DNA from: Methylotenera_A sp046598525
GTDB taxonomy: Bacteria > Pseudomonadota > Gammaproteobacteria > Burkholderiales > Methylophilaceae
NCBI GenBank assembly: GCA_046598525.1
Contig: JBKJIJ010000004.1
Location: 62,001 to 126,000, forward strand
Reading direction: 5' to 3'
Length of the DNA: 64,000 bases
Made by a program: the position numbers and the translations under genes. The notes beneath the pieces are model-generated. The model saw only the letters and a program-made list of their open reading frames with translations. It was not told the DNA's origin and ran no database searches. Below, piece by piece: positions 55,090 through 64,000 of this stretch; positions within the stretch are counted from its first letter, which is position 1; every line of letters starts with the position of its first letter.

Positions 55090-55749
55090 CTACTTTTTTG
55101 CGGCGGGGGCCTTTGTGGTTTGCATGCCTTTTTCTTTACGCACATTATCAATAATGTAATCGGCCACTTTTAGCGCTTCCGCATTGCCGCCGCTCATGGT
55201 GCTTGATGTAATAAATTTACCATCAATAATCAAGCTAGGTACGCCAGTAGCGCCAGATGAACGGAAAATTTGCGCCGCGCGGTTTAAATTGGTGTTAATC
55301 GTAAACGATTTAAACGCTTGCTCTACTTTTAATTTATCCATGCCGCTGGCTTTAGTCACCCAGTCAATCGCTGCTTTTTCATCGGTTGGGTTAAGCGTTT
55401 TTTGTTTGTGCACCGCTTCAAATAGCTGTGCGTGTAACTTTTCTTGTACGCCTAATGTTTCCATGGCAAAGAATGCTTTAGCCATTGGAGCCCAATCGGC
55501 GCGCGGTAATGCAGGCATGCGTTTAAAGTAAACATCGGCTGGCAATTTTTTTACCCACGCATTTAAAGGCGCTTCCATTTGGTAGCAATGAATGCAGCCA
55601 TACCAAAACACTTCCATTACTTCAATTTTGGTCGCTACATCGGTGGTAATCGGTTGCGCAACCGCGTCAAACTCTGCACCCGGTTTTGGGCCATCAGCCA
55701 CAGCAGTAGTGCTGATTAATAACATTAAAATACTTAATAATTTTTTCAT
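55090..55749 (-). CDS. dsbA: DsbA-like periplasmic thiol:disulfide oxidoreductase
   Basis: A 219-residue thioredoxin-fold protein: signal peptide (1-18), active site CIHC in VFWYGCIHCYQME (near residues 48-60), cis-Pro loop TGVPSLIIDG (near 165). It introduces disulfides in exported proteins. The tail ends APAAKK at a run of six A; inserting one A would open a further ~27 Lys/Ala/Val-rich codons down to 55016, just before the terminator, so the end may be frameshifted. Confidence 0.92.
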   Translation of the reverse strand: MKKLLSILMLLISTTAVADGPKPGAEFDAVAQPITTDVATKIEVMEVFWYGCIHCYQMEAPLNAWVKKLPADVYFKRMPALPRADWAPMAKAFFAMETLGVQEKLHAQLFEAVHKQKTLNPTDEKAAIDWVTKASGMDKLKVEQAFKSFTINTNLNRAAQIFRSSGATGVPSLIIDGKFITSSTMSGGNAEALKVADYIIDNVRKEKGMQTTKAPAAKK

Positions 55750-55840
55750 GGGGTGATTCCTATTTAAATTTATTTTTAAAACAACTAGCTAGATGTAACA
55801 ACGAATAATAAACCATTCAGATGACAAATATTAGGGTTAG

Positions 55841-56461
55841 CTAGTCAGATTTAGTTTCAGTGTGCACTTTAATTAAATCGGTATTAAAGCCGCCGGTGGT
55901 TAATTCGCCTCTCACTTTATTAATTTGGCTAATCTCGCTTAATGGCCCAACACGCACGCGATGCCACACGCCTTTTTCAGGAATCGTGGCGGTTTGTACA
56001 ACCGCTTCAAAGCCTTGCAATGCCAGCTTGGCCTTCATATTATCCGCATCGGCTTCGTCTTGAAAAGCACCGATCTGCAAGAAATAATTATCTTTTTTAA
56101 CCGTTAATGAGCGGTCTTTAACCTCTTGCTCGGTTACCGTGCTTTCAGTTTCCGGCAAAATGGTATAAAAATCAAACTGATTATTGGATTTATTTTGCGC
56201 GGTTTCATCCGGATTTTCATCAGCCGGCAAAGCGCTTTCGGTGGCGATTTTTTGCTTAGGCAGTTTTTCAGATAGCATTTCGCTATTATCTGAAATGGAT
56301 TTTTTCTCATTAAATGGACTTTCAGAGCCTTTAATGTACATTGTAACGCCAAGCGATAAACCAACGCCCACCAATAAGCCAATCAACAAACCTGAAAAAA
56401 ACGGGCTGCCTTTACTGCTGCTGCTACTTCTTTTTGGGGTGGGTTTGTAATCTTTACTCAT
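55841..56461 (-). CDS. SPOR-domain membrane protein (FtsN-like)
   Basis: A 206-residue protein: basic cytoplasmic N-terminus rich in Ser, one membrane helix (about 21-43), a ~85-residue acidic linker and a C-terminal SPOR domain (about 125-200; YFLQIGAFQDEADADNMKAKL, HRVRVGPLSE). SPOR binds denuded peptidoglycan at division sites. It lies downstream of argS in the same direction, a common arrangement in betaproteobacteria. Confidence 0.92.
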   Translation of the reverse strand: MSKDYKPTPKRSSSSSKGSPFFSGLLIGLLVGVGLSLGVTMYIKGSESPFNEKKSISDNSEMLSEKLPKQKIATESALPADENPDETAQNKSNNQFDFYTILPETESTVTEQEVKDRSLTVKKDNYFLQIGAFQDEADADNMKAKLALQGFEAVVQTATIPEKGVWHRVRVGPLSEISQINKVRGELTTGGFNTDLIKVHTETKSD

Positions 56462-56505
56462 GTTGCTTCCTTAATATTGCTTGTGCTTAAATTTTGCTAT
56501 TGAGA

Positions 56506-58164
56506 TTACATTTTATTCGGTGCGCTAACACCTAGCAAATTTAAGCCATTTTTAAGCACTTGTTGTGTGGCGGCAATTAATGCCATGCGCGCTAATTTGG
56601 TTGGCGCATCGTCCACTAAAAATTTTGTATCATTGTAATAACTGTGCAAATCGGCCGCACATTCTTTTAAATAATTGGCAATGGTGTGCGGCGCTAATTC
56701 GGTGGCAGCATTGCTCACCACTTCTGGGTATTCACTTAAGCGCTGCATCAATTTTGCTTCATTTGGCATGTTAAGCGGGTTTAAATCCGCTTGTTTTAAG
56801 CTGTCAATTTCGCCGTTCCATTGCGTTAATACGCTGCAAATACGGGCATGCGCATATTGAATGTAATACACAGGATTATCATTCGTTTGCGCGCGCGCTA
56901 AGTCAATATCAAATACCAATTGCGAATCGGCACGCCTGGCGGCAAGAAAATATCTGGTCGCGTCGCAACCTACTTCATCAATTAAATCACGTAGCGTGAC
57001 ATAACTGCCAGCACGTTTAGAAAGTTTTACTTCTTCGCCACCGCGCATCACCGTTACCATTTGGTGCAATACATAATCTGGCCAAGCGGCTGGAATGCCC
57101 ACATTAAGCGCCTGCAAGCCAGCACGCACGCGGGTAATGGTGCTATGGTGATCCGCGCCCTGCTCATTAATCACGCGTTTAAAGCCGCGATTCCATTTAT
57201 CATGGTGATAAGCTACATCCGGCACAAAATAGGTGTAGCCGCCATCGGTTTTGCGCATTACACGGTCTTTATCATCGCCAAAATCGGTGGTTTTTAGCCA
57301 AAGTGCGTCATCTAATTCATAGGTATGACCGCTATTGATTAAATTTTGCACAGTGCTTTCTACTTTACCAGTGCTATATAGCGCGCTTTCTAATGAGAAC
57401 ACATCAAATTTAATTTGAAAGGCGTTTAAATCTAAATCTTGCTCATGCCGCAAATAAGCCACTGCAAAAGCGCGCACCGATTCAGTATCATTCAAATCGC
57501 CACTGGCAGTCACTTGCATGTCATCCGCCGTTACTGTGCTTTTTGCTAAAAATGCATTGGCAATATCCACAATATAATCGCCGCGATAACCGTTTTCAGG
57601 AAAACTAGCGTCATCGGTGGCAATGCCTTTGGCACGCGCCAAAACAGAAATCACCAAACTATCAATTTGCCCACCAGCATCGTTGTAATAAAATTCGCGC
57701 GTTACATCCCAACCGTTGGCATCAAGCAAACGCGCTAGGCAATCGCCAACCGCAGCACCTCGGCCATGGCCCACATGCAAAGGTCCAGTGGGGTTTGCCG
57801 ATACAAATTCTACTTGTACCTTCACATTTTTGCCTGAATCGTTGCGGCCAAATTGCGCGCCTTGTTGCAAAATTTCATTCACTACGCTTTGTTTCGATTG
57901 CGCGTTTAAAAAGAAATTAATAAATCCAGCCCCTGCAATTTCTACTTTTGCGATATATTCGCTTTGTGGCAGCGCATTGATTAAACTGGTGGCTAACTCA
58001 CGCGGGTTTTTACGCAATGGTTTGGCCAACATCATGGCTAAATTGCTCGAAAAATCGCCATGCTCAGCCGATTTTGGCCGATCCAGTATCAGGCTTATCT
58101 GTGAGATATCGGCACCGATTTTGGCGGCGGCTTGTGCTAATAAAGAGGATAAATGAGCTTTCAA
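56506..58164 (-). CDS. argS: Arginyl-tRNA synthetase
   Basis: A 552-residue class I synthetase. The HIGH-type site is in SANPTGPLHVGHGRG, the KMSKS-type site is reduced to KLSKRAGSYV as is common for ArgRS, and the N-terminal additional domain and C-terminal DALR anticodon domain are complete. Followed by the SPOR gene after 44 bases. Confidence 0.97.
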   Translation of the reverse strand: MKAHLSSLLAQAAAKIGADISQISLILDRPKSAEHGDFSSNLAMMLAKPLRKNPRELATSLINALPQSEYIAKVEIAGAGFINFFLNAQSKQSVVNEILQQGAQFGRNDSGKNVKVQVEFVSANPTGPLHVGHGRGAAVGDCLARLLDANGWDVTREFYYNDAGGQIDSLVISVLARAKGIATDDASFPENGYRGDYIVDIANAFLAKSTVTADDMQVTASGDLNDTESVRAFAVAYLRHEQDLDLNAFQIKFDVFSLESALYSTGKVESTVQNLINSGHTYELDDALWLKTTDFGDDKDRVMRKTDGGYTYFVPDVAYHHDKWNRGFKRVINEQGADHHSTITRVRAGLQALNVGIPAAWPDYVLHQMVTVMRGGEEVKLSKRAGSYVTLRDLIDEVGCDATRYFLAARRADSQLVFDIDLARAQTNDNPVYYIQYAHARICSVLTQWNGEIDSLKQADLNPLNMPNEAKLMQRLSEYPEVVSNAATELAPHTIANYLKECAADLHSYYNDTKFLVDDAPTKLARMALIAATQQVLKNGLNLLGVSAPNKM

Positions 58165-58366
58165 AAAAACGCATGCTTTCTTAAATAGTGGTTAATTTTT
58201 GCAAAGACAGTATTTTAACTCAAGCAAGATTTTAAATCTAAGATACTGTAATTTAAGATACTTTAATTCTGGGTGTTTAAAATCTAAGTAGCCGCATCTT
58301 CATAACTAAATTACTAAACAAATCAAAATTCATTCATTAAAAATACCCCAAACCATCACTAACCGA

Positions 58367-60610
58367 ATGCCGCCTATTCTTTTAAATATCGCTTTAGATG
58401 TACCGCTTAATCGTTTATTCGATTATGTTAGCGGCGGCTTTGTGGCGCAGGTGGGCAACCGCGTTGTGGTGCCATTTGCTGGGCGCAATCTAATCGGCAT
58501 TGTCGTTGCCATCAGTAATCAATCGGATTATCCAATTGAAAAACTAAAAGCGGTCAGCCATGTGTTTGAAGAGGTGATTGTAGATAGCCCAAGCTTTAAA
58601 TTATTAAATTTCTGCGCCGATTATTATCACTATCCCTTAGGCCAGGCTTTAATTTCCACCTTGCCGTTGCGTTTGCGCCAAATTAAACCCGCCGTTTCGC
58701 GCAAAATGTTTGTGTATCAATTAATAGCAAATGCAGATACTGCTTTAGTGTCAGCCAAAAAAGTAGTGATGCAACGTATTTTGTCAGTGTTGCAATCAAA
58801 ACAAGAGCTTACAGAAGCTGAGTTGGCGCTGATATCAGCCACTTGGCGAAAAGCCATTGCAGATTTAAAAGCGTTAAATATAGTGACGGCGCATGAAGTT
58901 ACCGCCATAAAAGCGTCTTTACCCACATCGGCAATTGAGCCGGTTTTAAATGATGAGCAAAAAAATGCCATTGAATGTGTGTTAGCACTTACTCACAATT
59001 TTAAGCCTTGGTTGTTGTATGGCGTAACAGGCAGCGGCAAAACAGAAGTGTATATTCAGATTTTGCAGCATGTTTTAAGCCAAAAAAATGCGCAAGGAAT
59101 GGGTGCGCAAGTTTTGGTGTTAGTGCCAGAAATTAATTTAACGCCGCAGTTAGAAGCCCGTTTTAGAAGCCGTTTAAGTCAATTTCCATTAGTGACATTG
59201 CATAGCAATTTAAGCGAAGGCGAGCGTTTGCAGAATTGGCTGGCGGCCAGCTCTGGCGCCGCAAAAATTGTGATTGGCACGCGTTTAAGTGTGTTTACGC
59301 CCATGCCGCAACTAAAAATGATTGTGATGGATGAAGAGCATGACGGCTCTTACAAGCAACAAGACGGCATGCGCTACCATGCGCGAGACGTGGCGATGGT
59401 GCGTGCCAAGCAGCTGAATATTCCGATTATTTTAGGCAGCGCCACGCCATCATTAGAAACTTGGTTTAATGCGACTAATCAGCCGGTAGATGACCAAAAA
59501 CCTGTTCAGAAAACATCGCAAAAGCAGCAATATGGACTACTCACATTGGCTAAAAGGGCGGTTGAAAATGCCGCGCTGCCTGATATTTTTTGCATTGATA
59601 TTGCCAAATCACCCACTGAAAATGGGCTGTCACCCTTGCTAATAAAAGCCTTGCAAGAGCGATTAACTAAAGGCGAGCAAAGCTTATTGTTTATTAACCG
59701 CCGTGGTTATGCGCCTGTTTTGCATTGCAATGCTTGTCAATGGGTGGCGCCCTGCACGCGTTGTTCGGCGCGTTTGGTGGTGCATTTAAGCCAACGAAAA
59801 TTAAAGTGCCATCACTGTGGCCATGAGCAGAAAATCCCTGTGCAATGCCCAAGCTGCGGCAATGCCGATATGCGCCCTGTTGGGCATGCCACGCAACGCT
59901 TAGAGCAAACCCTGCAGACGCTGCTACCAGCGGCCAGAGTTGCGCGTGTGGATCGCGATAGCATGCGCAATAAAAACGCACTGACCGATTTATTAACCCA
60001 AGTGCACAATCAAGAAATCGATATTTTGGTCGGCACACAAATGCTAGCCAAAGGCCATGATTTTCCGAATTTAACTTTAGTGGGCGTGATTGATACCGAT
60101 AGTGCTTTATACAGCCCCGATTTTCGCGCCAGTGAGCGACTTTTTGCACAGTTGATGCAAGTGGCTGGGCGTGCTGGGCGCGCCGATAAAGCAGGGCAGG
60201 TGCTGATTCAAACCGCTTTTCCGCAGCATGCGCTGTTTAATGCCTTGCGTGCGCAAGATTACGCCAGTTACGCGGATGAGTTGTTGCAAGAGCGGCGCAT
60301 GATGCAGTTTCCGCCCACGCGTTTTTTTGCTTTGCTACGGGCTGAAGCCAATGATTTTAGTTTGGTTCAGCAATTTTTAAACCAAGCACTTAATATGGCG
60401 CACGCCATAAAAACCGATGTCATGATTTACGACCCGATTAGGCCGCAAATGGAACGCCTGAAAAGCATGGAGCGTGCCCAAGTGCTGCTGCAAGCCAATA
60501 GTCGCGCGGCCTTGCAGCGTTTATTAAAAGTGTGGATGCCACAAATTCGGTCGCTACCAATCGCCACAAAAGTACGCTGGAGCTTAGATATAGACCCTTT
60601 GGAATTTTAA
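58367..60610 (+). CDS. priA: Primosomal replication helicase PriA
   Basis: A 747-residue 3'-5' helicase that restarts stalled forks. N-terminal DNA-binding domain (PLNRLFDYVSGG), Walker A GVTGSGKTEVYI, DEEH box with YKQQDGMRYHARDVA, and the two zinc clusters (CNACQWVAPCTRC, CHHCGHEQ...CPSCG) are present. No neighbour of related function. Confidence 0.97.
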   Translation: MPPILLNIALDVPLNRLFDYVSGGFVAQVGNRVVVPFAGRNLIGIVVAISNQSDYPIEKLKAVSHVFEEVIVDSPSFKLLNFCADYYHYPLGQALISTLPLRLRQIKPAVSRKMFVYQLIANADTALVSAKKVVMQRILSVLQSKQELTEAELALISATWRKAIADLKALNIVTAHEVTAIKASLPTSAIEPVLNDEQKNAIECVLALTHNFKPWLLYGVTGSGKTEVYIQILQHVLSQKNAQGMGAQVLVLVPEINLTPQLEARFRSRLSQFPLVTLHSNLSEGERLQNWLAASSGAAKIVIGTRLSVFTPMPQLKMIVMDEEHDGSYKQQDGMRYHARDVAMVRAKQLNIPIILGSATPSLETWFNATNQPVDDQKPVQKTSQKQQYGLLTLAKRAVENAALPDIFCIDIAKSPTENGLSPLLIKALQERLTKGEQSLLFINRRGYAPVLHCNACQWVAPCTRCSARLVVHLSQRKLKCHHCGHEQKIPVQCPSCGNADMRPVGHATQRLEQTLQTLLPAARVARVDRDSMRNKNALTDLLTQVHNQEIDILVGTQMLAKGHDFPNLTLVGVIDTDSALYSPDFRASERLFAQLMQVAGRAGRADKAGQVLIQTAFPQHALFNALRAQDYASYADELLQERRMMQFPPTRFFALLRAEANDFSLVQQFLNQALNMAHAIKTDVMIYDPIRPQMERLKSMERAQVLLQANSRAALQRLLKVWMPQIRSLPIATKVRWSLDIDPLEF

Positions 60611-60707
60611 TCTGGCGTGGTTTTCTGATTGATATTTATCTCTAAATGCAAAGCACATGTTAAGAGCTAAATGCGCTTATTTGCGTTAAAATAATGTTAT
60701 TTTTCAT

Positions 60708-61586
60708 ATGACTAAAGCCATGACACCTACCCCGCCAACCGTCCTCACTTTTGCCGCCACCGACCCTAGCGGCGGTGCAGGTTTGCAGGCCGATATTTTG
60801 GCTTTGGCCAGTATTGGTTGCCATCCATTATCGGTTGTTACAGGTATTACCGTGCAAGATACAGTGGGTGTAGAAAGCGTGATGGCGCTGGATTCTGATT
60901 GGATTAATGAGCAAGCGCGCACCATTTTAGAAGATATTCAAGTTTCAGCGTTTAAATTAGGCTTGCTTGGTAGCGTTGAAAACATCGCGGTTATTGCCGA
61001 AATCATGGCCGATTACCCAGATGTGCCCTTGCTGATTGACCCTATTTTAACCTCTGGCCGTGGTGACGAATTAGCCAATGAAGAAATGCAAGCCGCCATG
61101 ACGGAACTATTGTTCCCGCAAGCCACTTTAATCACGCCAAATAGTTTAGAGGCGCGCCGTTTAGCTTTTATGGATGATGGCGATGAAATTTTGCATACAT
61201 CATTAGAAGAAGCCGCGCAGCGTTTATTAGACTTGGGCACTGAATACGTGTTAATCACAGGCACGCATGAGCGCAGTACAGATGTAGTGAATTCGCTTTA
61301 CGGCAGCAGCCCATCTGGCGCCAGCGGTTTACTTAAAGCCTATCACTGGGAGCGGCTAGCAGGCAGTTATCATGGATCTGGCTGCACTTTAACCAGCGCA
61401 ATTGCGGCTTGCTTGGCGCATGGTTTAAGCATGGAAGAGGCGATTCAAGAAGCGCAAGAATACACATGGCAAACGCTAAAAAACGCGTTCCGCCCAGGCA
61501 TGGGACAATTTATACCAGACCGTTTCTTTTGGGCGCGCGATGACGAATCAGAAGGCAATGAAAAAGTCCCTTTTATCCAGCATTAA
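60708..61586 (+). CDS. thiD: Hydroxymethylpyrimidine/phosphomethylpyrimidine kinase ThiD
   Basis: A 292-residue ribokinase-fold enzyme of thiamine synthesis that phosphorylates HMP and HMP-P. Motifs TDPSGGAGLQADI and the C-terminal GSGCTLTSAIAA catalytic loop are intact. A second ATG at 60720 is an equally good start. It overlaps thiE by 29 bases. No TPP riboswitch is visible upstream. Confidence 0.95.
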   Translation: MTKAMTPTPPTVLTFAATDPSGGAGLQADILALASIGCHPLSVVTGITVQDTVGVESVMALDSDWINEQARTILEDIQVSAFKLGLLGSVENIAVIAEIMADYPDVPLLIDPILTSGRGDELANEEMQAAMTELLFPQATLITPNSLEARRLAFMDDGDEILHTSLEEAAQRLLDLGTEYVLITGTHERSTDVVNSLYGSSPSGASGLLKAYHWERLAGSYHGSGCTLTSAIAACLAHGLSMEEAIQEAQEYTWQTLKNAFRPGMGQFIPDRFFWARDDESEGNEKVPFIQH

Positions 61587-62208
61587 AAGCATGCCCATTA
61601 AAGGCTTGTATGCCGTAACGCCCGATATTGCCGATACCGATTTACTGATTAAAAAAGTAGAAGCTGCGCTGCAAGGTGGCGTGAGTATTTTGCAATATCG
61701 CAATAAACTAGCTAATCACAAGCTGCAAACTCAGCAAGCGCGTGCGCTATTGCCTTTGTGCAGGCAATATAATGTGCCGCTGATTATTAACGATTCAGTA
61801 AAGCTGTGCTTAACTTTAGATGCAGATGGCGTGCATTTAGGCGCCGATGACGGCAATTTAGCCGAAGTTCGCGTAAGATTGGGTGAAAGTAAAATATTAG
61901 GTGCTTCTTGCTATAACAGATTTGATTTAGCTATTGCCGCACAAAATCAAGGTGCAGATTATGTCGCTTTCGGCGCCTGCTTTGCCTCAAGCACCAAACC
62001 CAATGCGCCTGTGGCAGATTTAAGTTTGTTCGCCCAAGCGCGGGCCGAATTAAAAATTCCAAGCGTCGGTATTGGCGGTATTAATTTGCAAAACGCAGCG
62101 CAAGTTATACAGGCAGGAGCTGATGCGATTGCTGTGATTAATGCATTATTTGGTGTAGGTGACATTAAAAAAACGGCACAGCAATTTGTAAAAGCAATTA
62201 ACGCATAA
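61558..62208 (+). CDS. thiE: Thiamine-phosphate synthase ThiE
   Basis: A 216-residue TIM-barrel enzyme joining HMP-PP and THZ-P. GLYAVTPD, LQYRNK (pyrophosphate/HMP site), LIINDSVKLC, GVHLG and GIGGIN are typical. ATG 61558 has an AGAAGG site and overlaps thiD; ATG 61591 is the alternative non-overlapping start. thiD-thiE is a coupled pair. Confidence 0.95.
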   Translation: MKKSLLSSIKSMPIKGLYAVTPDIADTDLLIKKVEAALQGGVSILQYRNKLANHKLQTQQARALLPLCRQYNVPLIINDSVKLCLTLDADGVHLGADDGNLAEVRVRLGESKILGASCYNRFDLAIAAQNQGADYVAFGACFASSTKPNAPVADLSLFAQARAELKIPSVGIGGINLQNAAQVIQAGADAIAVINALFGVGDIKKTAQQFVKAINA

Positions 62209-62245
62209 AGTAATCAGCTCATAATGCTCTGGCCATTAAACTCAA

Positions 62246-62321
62246 CCGTCAATCTGAGTGAAGCGAAGAATCCAGAACTTTTTTAAGTGCCATGGATTCT
62301 TCATTTCACTCAGAATGACGG
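62246..62321. repeat. Inverted-repeat element 3 (76 bp) between thiE and hemL
   Basis: 29-bp arms starting CCGTCAATCTGAGTGAAGCG and ending TTTCACTCAGAATGACGG match at all but about three positions around an 18-base loop. The GAGTGAAGCGAAGAATCC sequence is a common genomic repeat type. It could also fold as a strong RNA hairpin ending thiE mRNA. Confidence 0.82.
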
Positions 62322-62392
62322 ATGTGCGGGTTTATGGTCTAATCAACTATTAATATCACGCCGTATTCAATCATTTTAAAATAAGCAAAATC

Positions 62393-63676
62393 ATGACATC
62401 ACAAAATCAAGCCCTGTTTGACCAATCACAACAATTAATCCCAGGTGGCGTAAATTCGCCGGTGCGCGCGTTTCGCTCGGTGGGCGGTACGCCAGTGTTC
62501 TTCAAAAAGGGCTTAGGCTCTAAATTGTGGGATGTCGATGGCAAGGAATATATCGACTACATCAATTCTTGGGGGCCGATGATTGTTGGTCACGCGCACC
62601 CAGAGGTGATTGCGGCGGTGCAAGCGGTGGCGGAAAATAGCCTATCATTTGGCGCGCCAACAGGGCTAGAGCTGGAAATGGCGGCATTAATTAACAAGCT
62701 AGTGCCCAGCATGGAACAAGTGCGCCTTAATAGCAGCGGCACCGAAGCAACCATGAGCGCCATTCGCGTAGCGCGTGGATTTACAGGCCGCGATACGATT
62801 GTGAAATTTGAAGGTTGTTACCACGGCCATTCGGATGGCTTATTGGTTAAAGCGGGTTCTGGCTTGCTTACCTTTGGCGAGCCCGATTCTGGCGGCGTGC
62901 CAGCCAGTGTGGCCGCTCACACTTTAACGCTGGAATACAATAATTCTCAGCAATTACAAGAGCTATTTGACAAGCGCGGCGATGAAATTGCCTGCGTGAT
63001 TATTGAGCCAGTAGTGGGCAATATGAACCTAATTGTGCCGCATATGGAATTTCTACAAACCTTGCGTGCCTTGTGCACCAAGCACGGCGCTATTCTAATT
63101 TTTGATGAAGTGATGACGGGTTTTAGGGTGCATTTGGGCGGCGCGCAAGCGTTGTATGGCATTACGCCAGACATGACCACTTTAGGCAAAGTGATTGGCG
63201 GCGGCTTGCCGGTGGGCGCATTTGGTGGCCGTAAAGATATTATGAGTGTGTTGGCGCCATTGGGTAAGGTGTATCAAGCAGGCACGCTATCTGGCAACCC
63301 GGTTGCGGTAACGGCTGGTTTGGCGACACTTAAATTGATTCAAGCACCCGATTTTCACGCTAAATTAACTGCACAAACCAAAAAGCTGATGGATGGCTTA
63401 AAACTAGCGGCAAAACAAGCAGGCGTGACCTTTAATGCGCAAAATGTTGCCAGCATGTTTGGCCTATATTTCAGCGAAAACTGCCCAAGTAGTTACGCCG
63501 AAATTGTGCAAAACAACAATAAAGAGCATTTCAATCGCTTTTTCCATAGCATGTTAGATAGCGGCATTTACCTTGGCCCTTCTGCTTTTGAAGCGGGTTT
63601 TGTATCCGCGGCGCATACCGATGCCGATATTGCCTTTACCGTAGAAGCGGCGAAAAAAGCGTTTGCCAGTTTGTAA
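62393..63676 (+). CDS. hemL: Glutamate-1-semialdehyde 2,1-aminomutase
   Basis: A 427-residue PLP enzyme making 5-aminolevulinate for heme by the C5 pathway. PLP Lys is in TTLGKVIGGGLPVGAFGG (near 265), with NSSGTEATMSAIRVARG and IIFDEVMTGFR type motifs. Ends at TAA; a convergent small gene follows. Confidence 0.97.
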   Translation: MTSQNQALFDQSQQLIPGGVNSPVRAFRSVGGTPVFFKKGLGSKLWDVDGKEYIDYINSWGPMIVGHAHPEVIAAVQAVAENSLSFGAPTGLELEMAALINKLVPSMEQVRLNSSGTEATMSAIRVARGFTGRDTIVKFEGCYHGHSDGLLVKAGSGLLTFGEPDSGGVPASVAAHTLTLEYNNSQQLQELFDKRGDEIACVIIEPVVGNMNLIVPHMEFLQTLRALCTKHGAILIFDEVMTGFRVHLGGAQALYGITPDMTTLGKVIGGGLPVGAFGGRKDIMSVLAPLGKVYQAGTLSGNPVAVTAGLATLKLIQAPDFHAKLTAQTKKLMDGLKLAAKQAGVTFNAQNVASMFGLYFSENCPSSYAEIVQNNNKEHFNRFFHSMLDSGIYLGPSAFEAGFVSAAHTDADIAFTVEAAKKAFASL

Positions 63677-63717
63677 CTGATGGATTTTAAGTTTACTAAT
63701 CGGCTAATGAGCTATGT

Positions 63718-63981
63718 CTAATGCGCCATATGCGGCCTATTGTTGTGCGCTATTTCACTAGAATCTAAGCGTTTGTTTGCGGCTTCAATATGATCAAGCC
63801 GCAAACTCGCTTTCATCATCACATTGGCAATTCGTTGAATAAGGCTTGGATTAAGGCGCAAGCAAGTCATGCCTATTTCAAGCTCAACCATATTTTTATG
63901 GCTAAAGTAAAAAAGTTTGATGCCAAAGCTATTGGCCAACAAAATCTTTTCGTCACTGTTTGTATGAGTAAAATAATTCAT
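63718..63981 (-). CDS. Small unknown protein
   Basis: An 87-residue soluble, His- and Asn-rich protein without a recognised family. It is supported by a TGAGGAAT ribosome site eight bases before its ATG and by its place in the gap after hemL. No signal peptide or membrane helix. The opposite strand is also open over much of it, so doubt remains. Confidence 0.5.
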   Translation of the reverse strand: MNYFTHTNSDEKILLANSFGIKLFYFSHKNMVELEIGMTCLRLNPSLIQRIANVMMKASLRLDHIEAANKRLDSSEIAHNNRPHMAH

Positions 63982-64000
63982 GCAGAATTCCTCAAATAAT

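Noticed and set aside
60611..60707. TPP riboswitch before thiD
   Set aside because: The conserved CUGAGA and ACCUGAUCUGG-type segments are absent.
1..64000. tRNA, rRNA or CRISPR arrays
   Set aside because: No T-loop GGTTCGAATC-type sequences in cloverleaf context, no rRNA stretches and no regularly spaced direct repeats were found by reading both strands.

Overview
The window is a 64 kb piece of a moderately AT-rich bacterial chromosome spanning the replication origin. The gene content points to a betaproteobacterium, most likely a methylotroph of the Methylophilaceae. The evidence is the order gyrB-dnaN-dnaA // rpmH-rnpA-yidD-yidC-mnmE with no recF, followed by mnmG-rsmG-parA-parB-atpIBEFHAGDC-glmU-glmS. 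The family assignment is inference from resemblance; no rRNA or tRNA gene is present to settle it.

Region 1 (1-16.5 kb) is accessory. It opens with the 3' part of katG, a rubredoxin, an orphan ParA-type ATPase and a 31-residue membrane peptide gene with its own promoter and terminator. Then comes a dense light and cyclic-di-GMP island. It holds a BLUF blue-light receptor with a C-terminal membrane anchor, a membrane GGDEF-EAL protein and a free-standing EAL phosphodiesterase. The EAL gene is followed by an aromatic amino acid ammonia-lyase (tal) and a small acyl-AMP/CoA ligase (pcl). These converge with a two-gene unit encoding a photoactive yellow protein (PYP) and a PAS-PAS-GGDEF diguanylate cyclase. 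tal and pcl are the two enzymes needed to make and activate p-coumaric acid, the PYP chromophore, so apoprotein, chromophore supply and a probable output enzyme lie in 4.5 kb. An HU gene, a protein with a J-domain-like HPD tail and a periplasmic-sensor GGDEF-EAL protein follow. A K+ channel-like protein and a lipoprotein end the region. This island is the most interesting part of the window.

Region 2 (16.5-19.5 kb) pairs a Tat-exported PhoX-like phosphatase with a complete tatABC set.

Region 3 (19.7-48.4 kb) is the origin and housekeeping core. oriC lies between dnaN and dnaA, with several DnaA boxes and a DnaA-trio-like run. Four ParB-binding parS sites lie around it, one inside the mnmG coding sequence, and parAB is nearby. 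Inserted in this core is a decayed MmeI-like restriction-modification gene with two in-frame stops and two in-frame mobile repeats. The complete ATP synthase operon, glmU and glmS follow.

Region 4 (48.4-64 kb) holds an acyltransferase, DUF2171, MgtC/DUF4010, YaeQ, EttA, an unknown AT-rich gene, a short-chain dehydrogenase, a DsbA-like protein, a SPOR-domain protein, argS, priA, thiD-thiE, hemL and a small unknown gene. Three inverted-repeat elements of 76-146 bp lie in intergenic gaps (after the decayed R-M gene, between glmU and glmS, between thiE and hemL).
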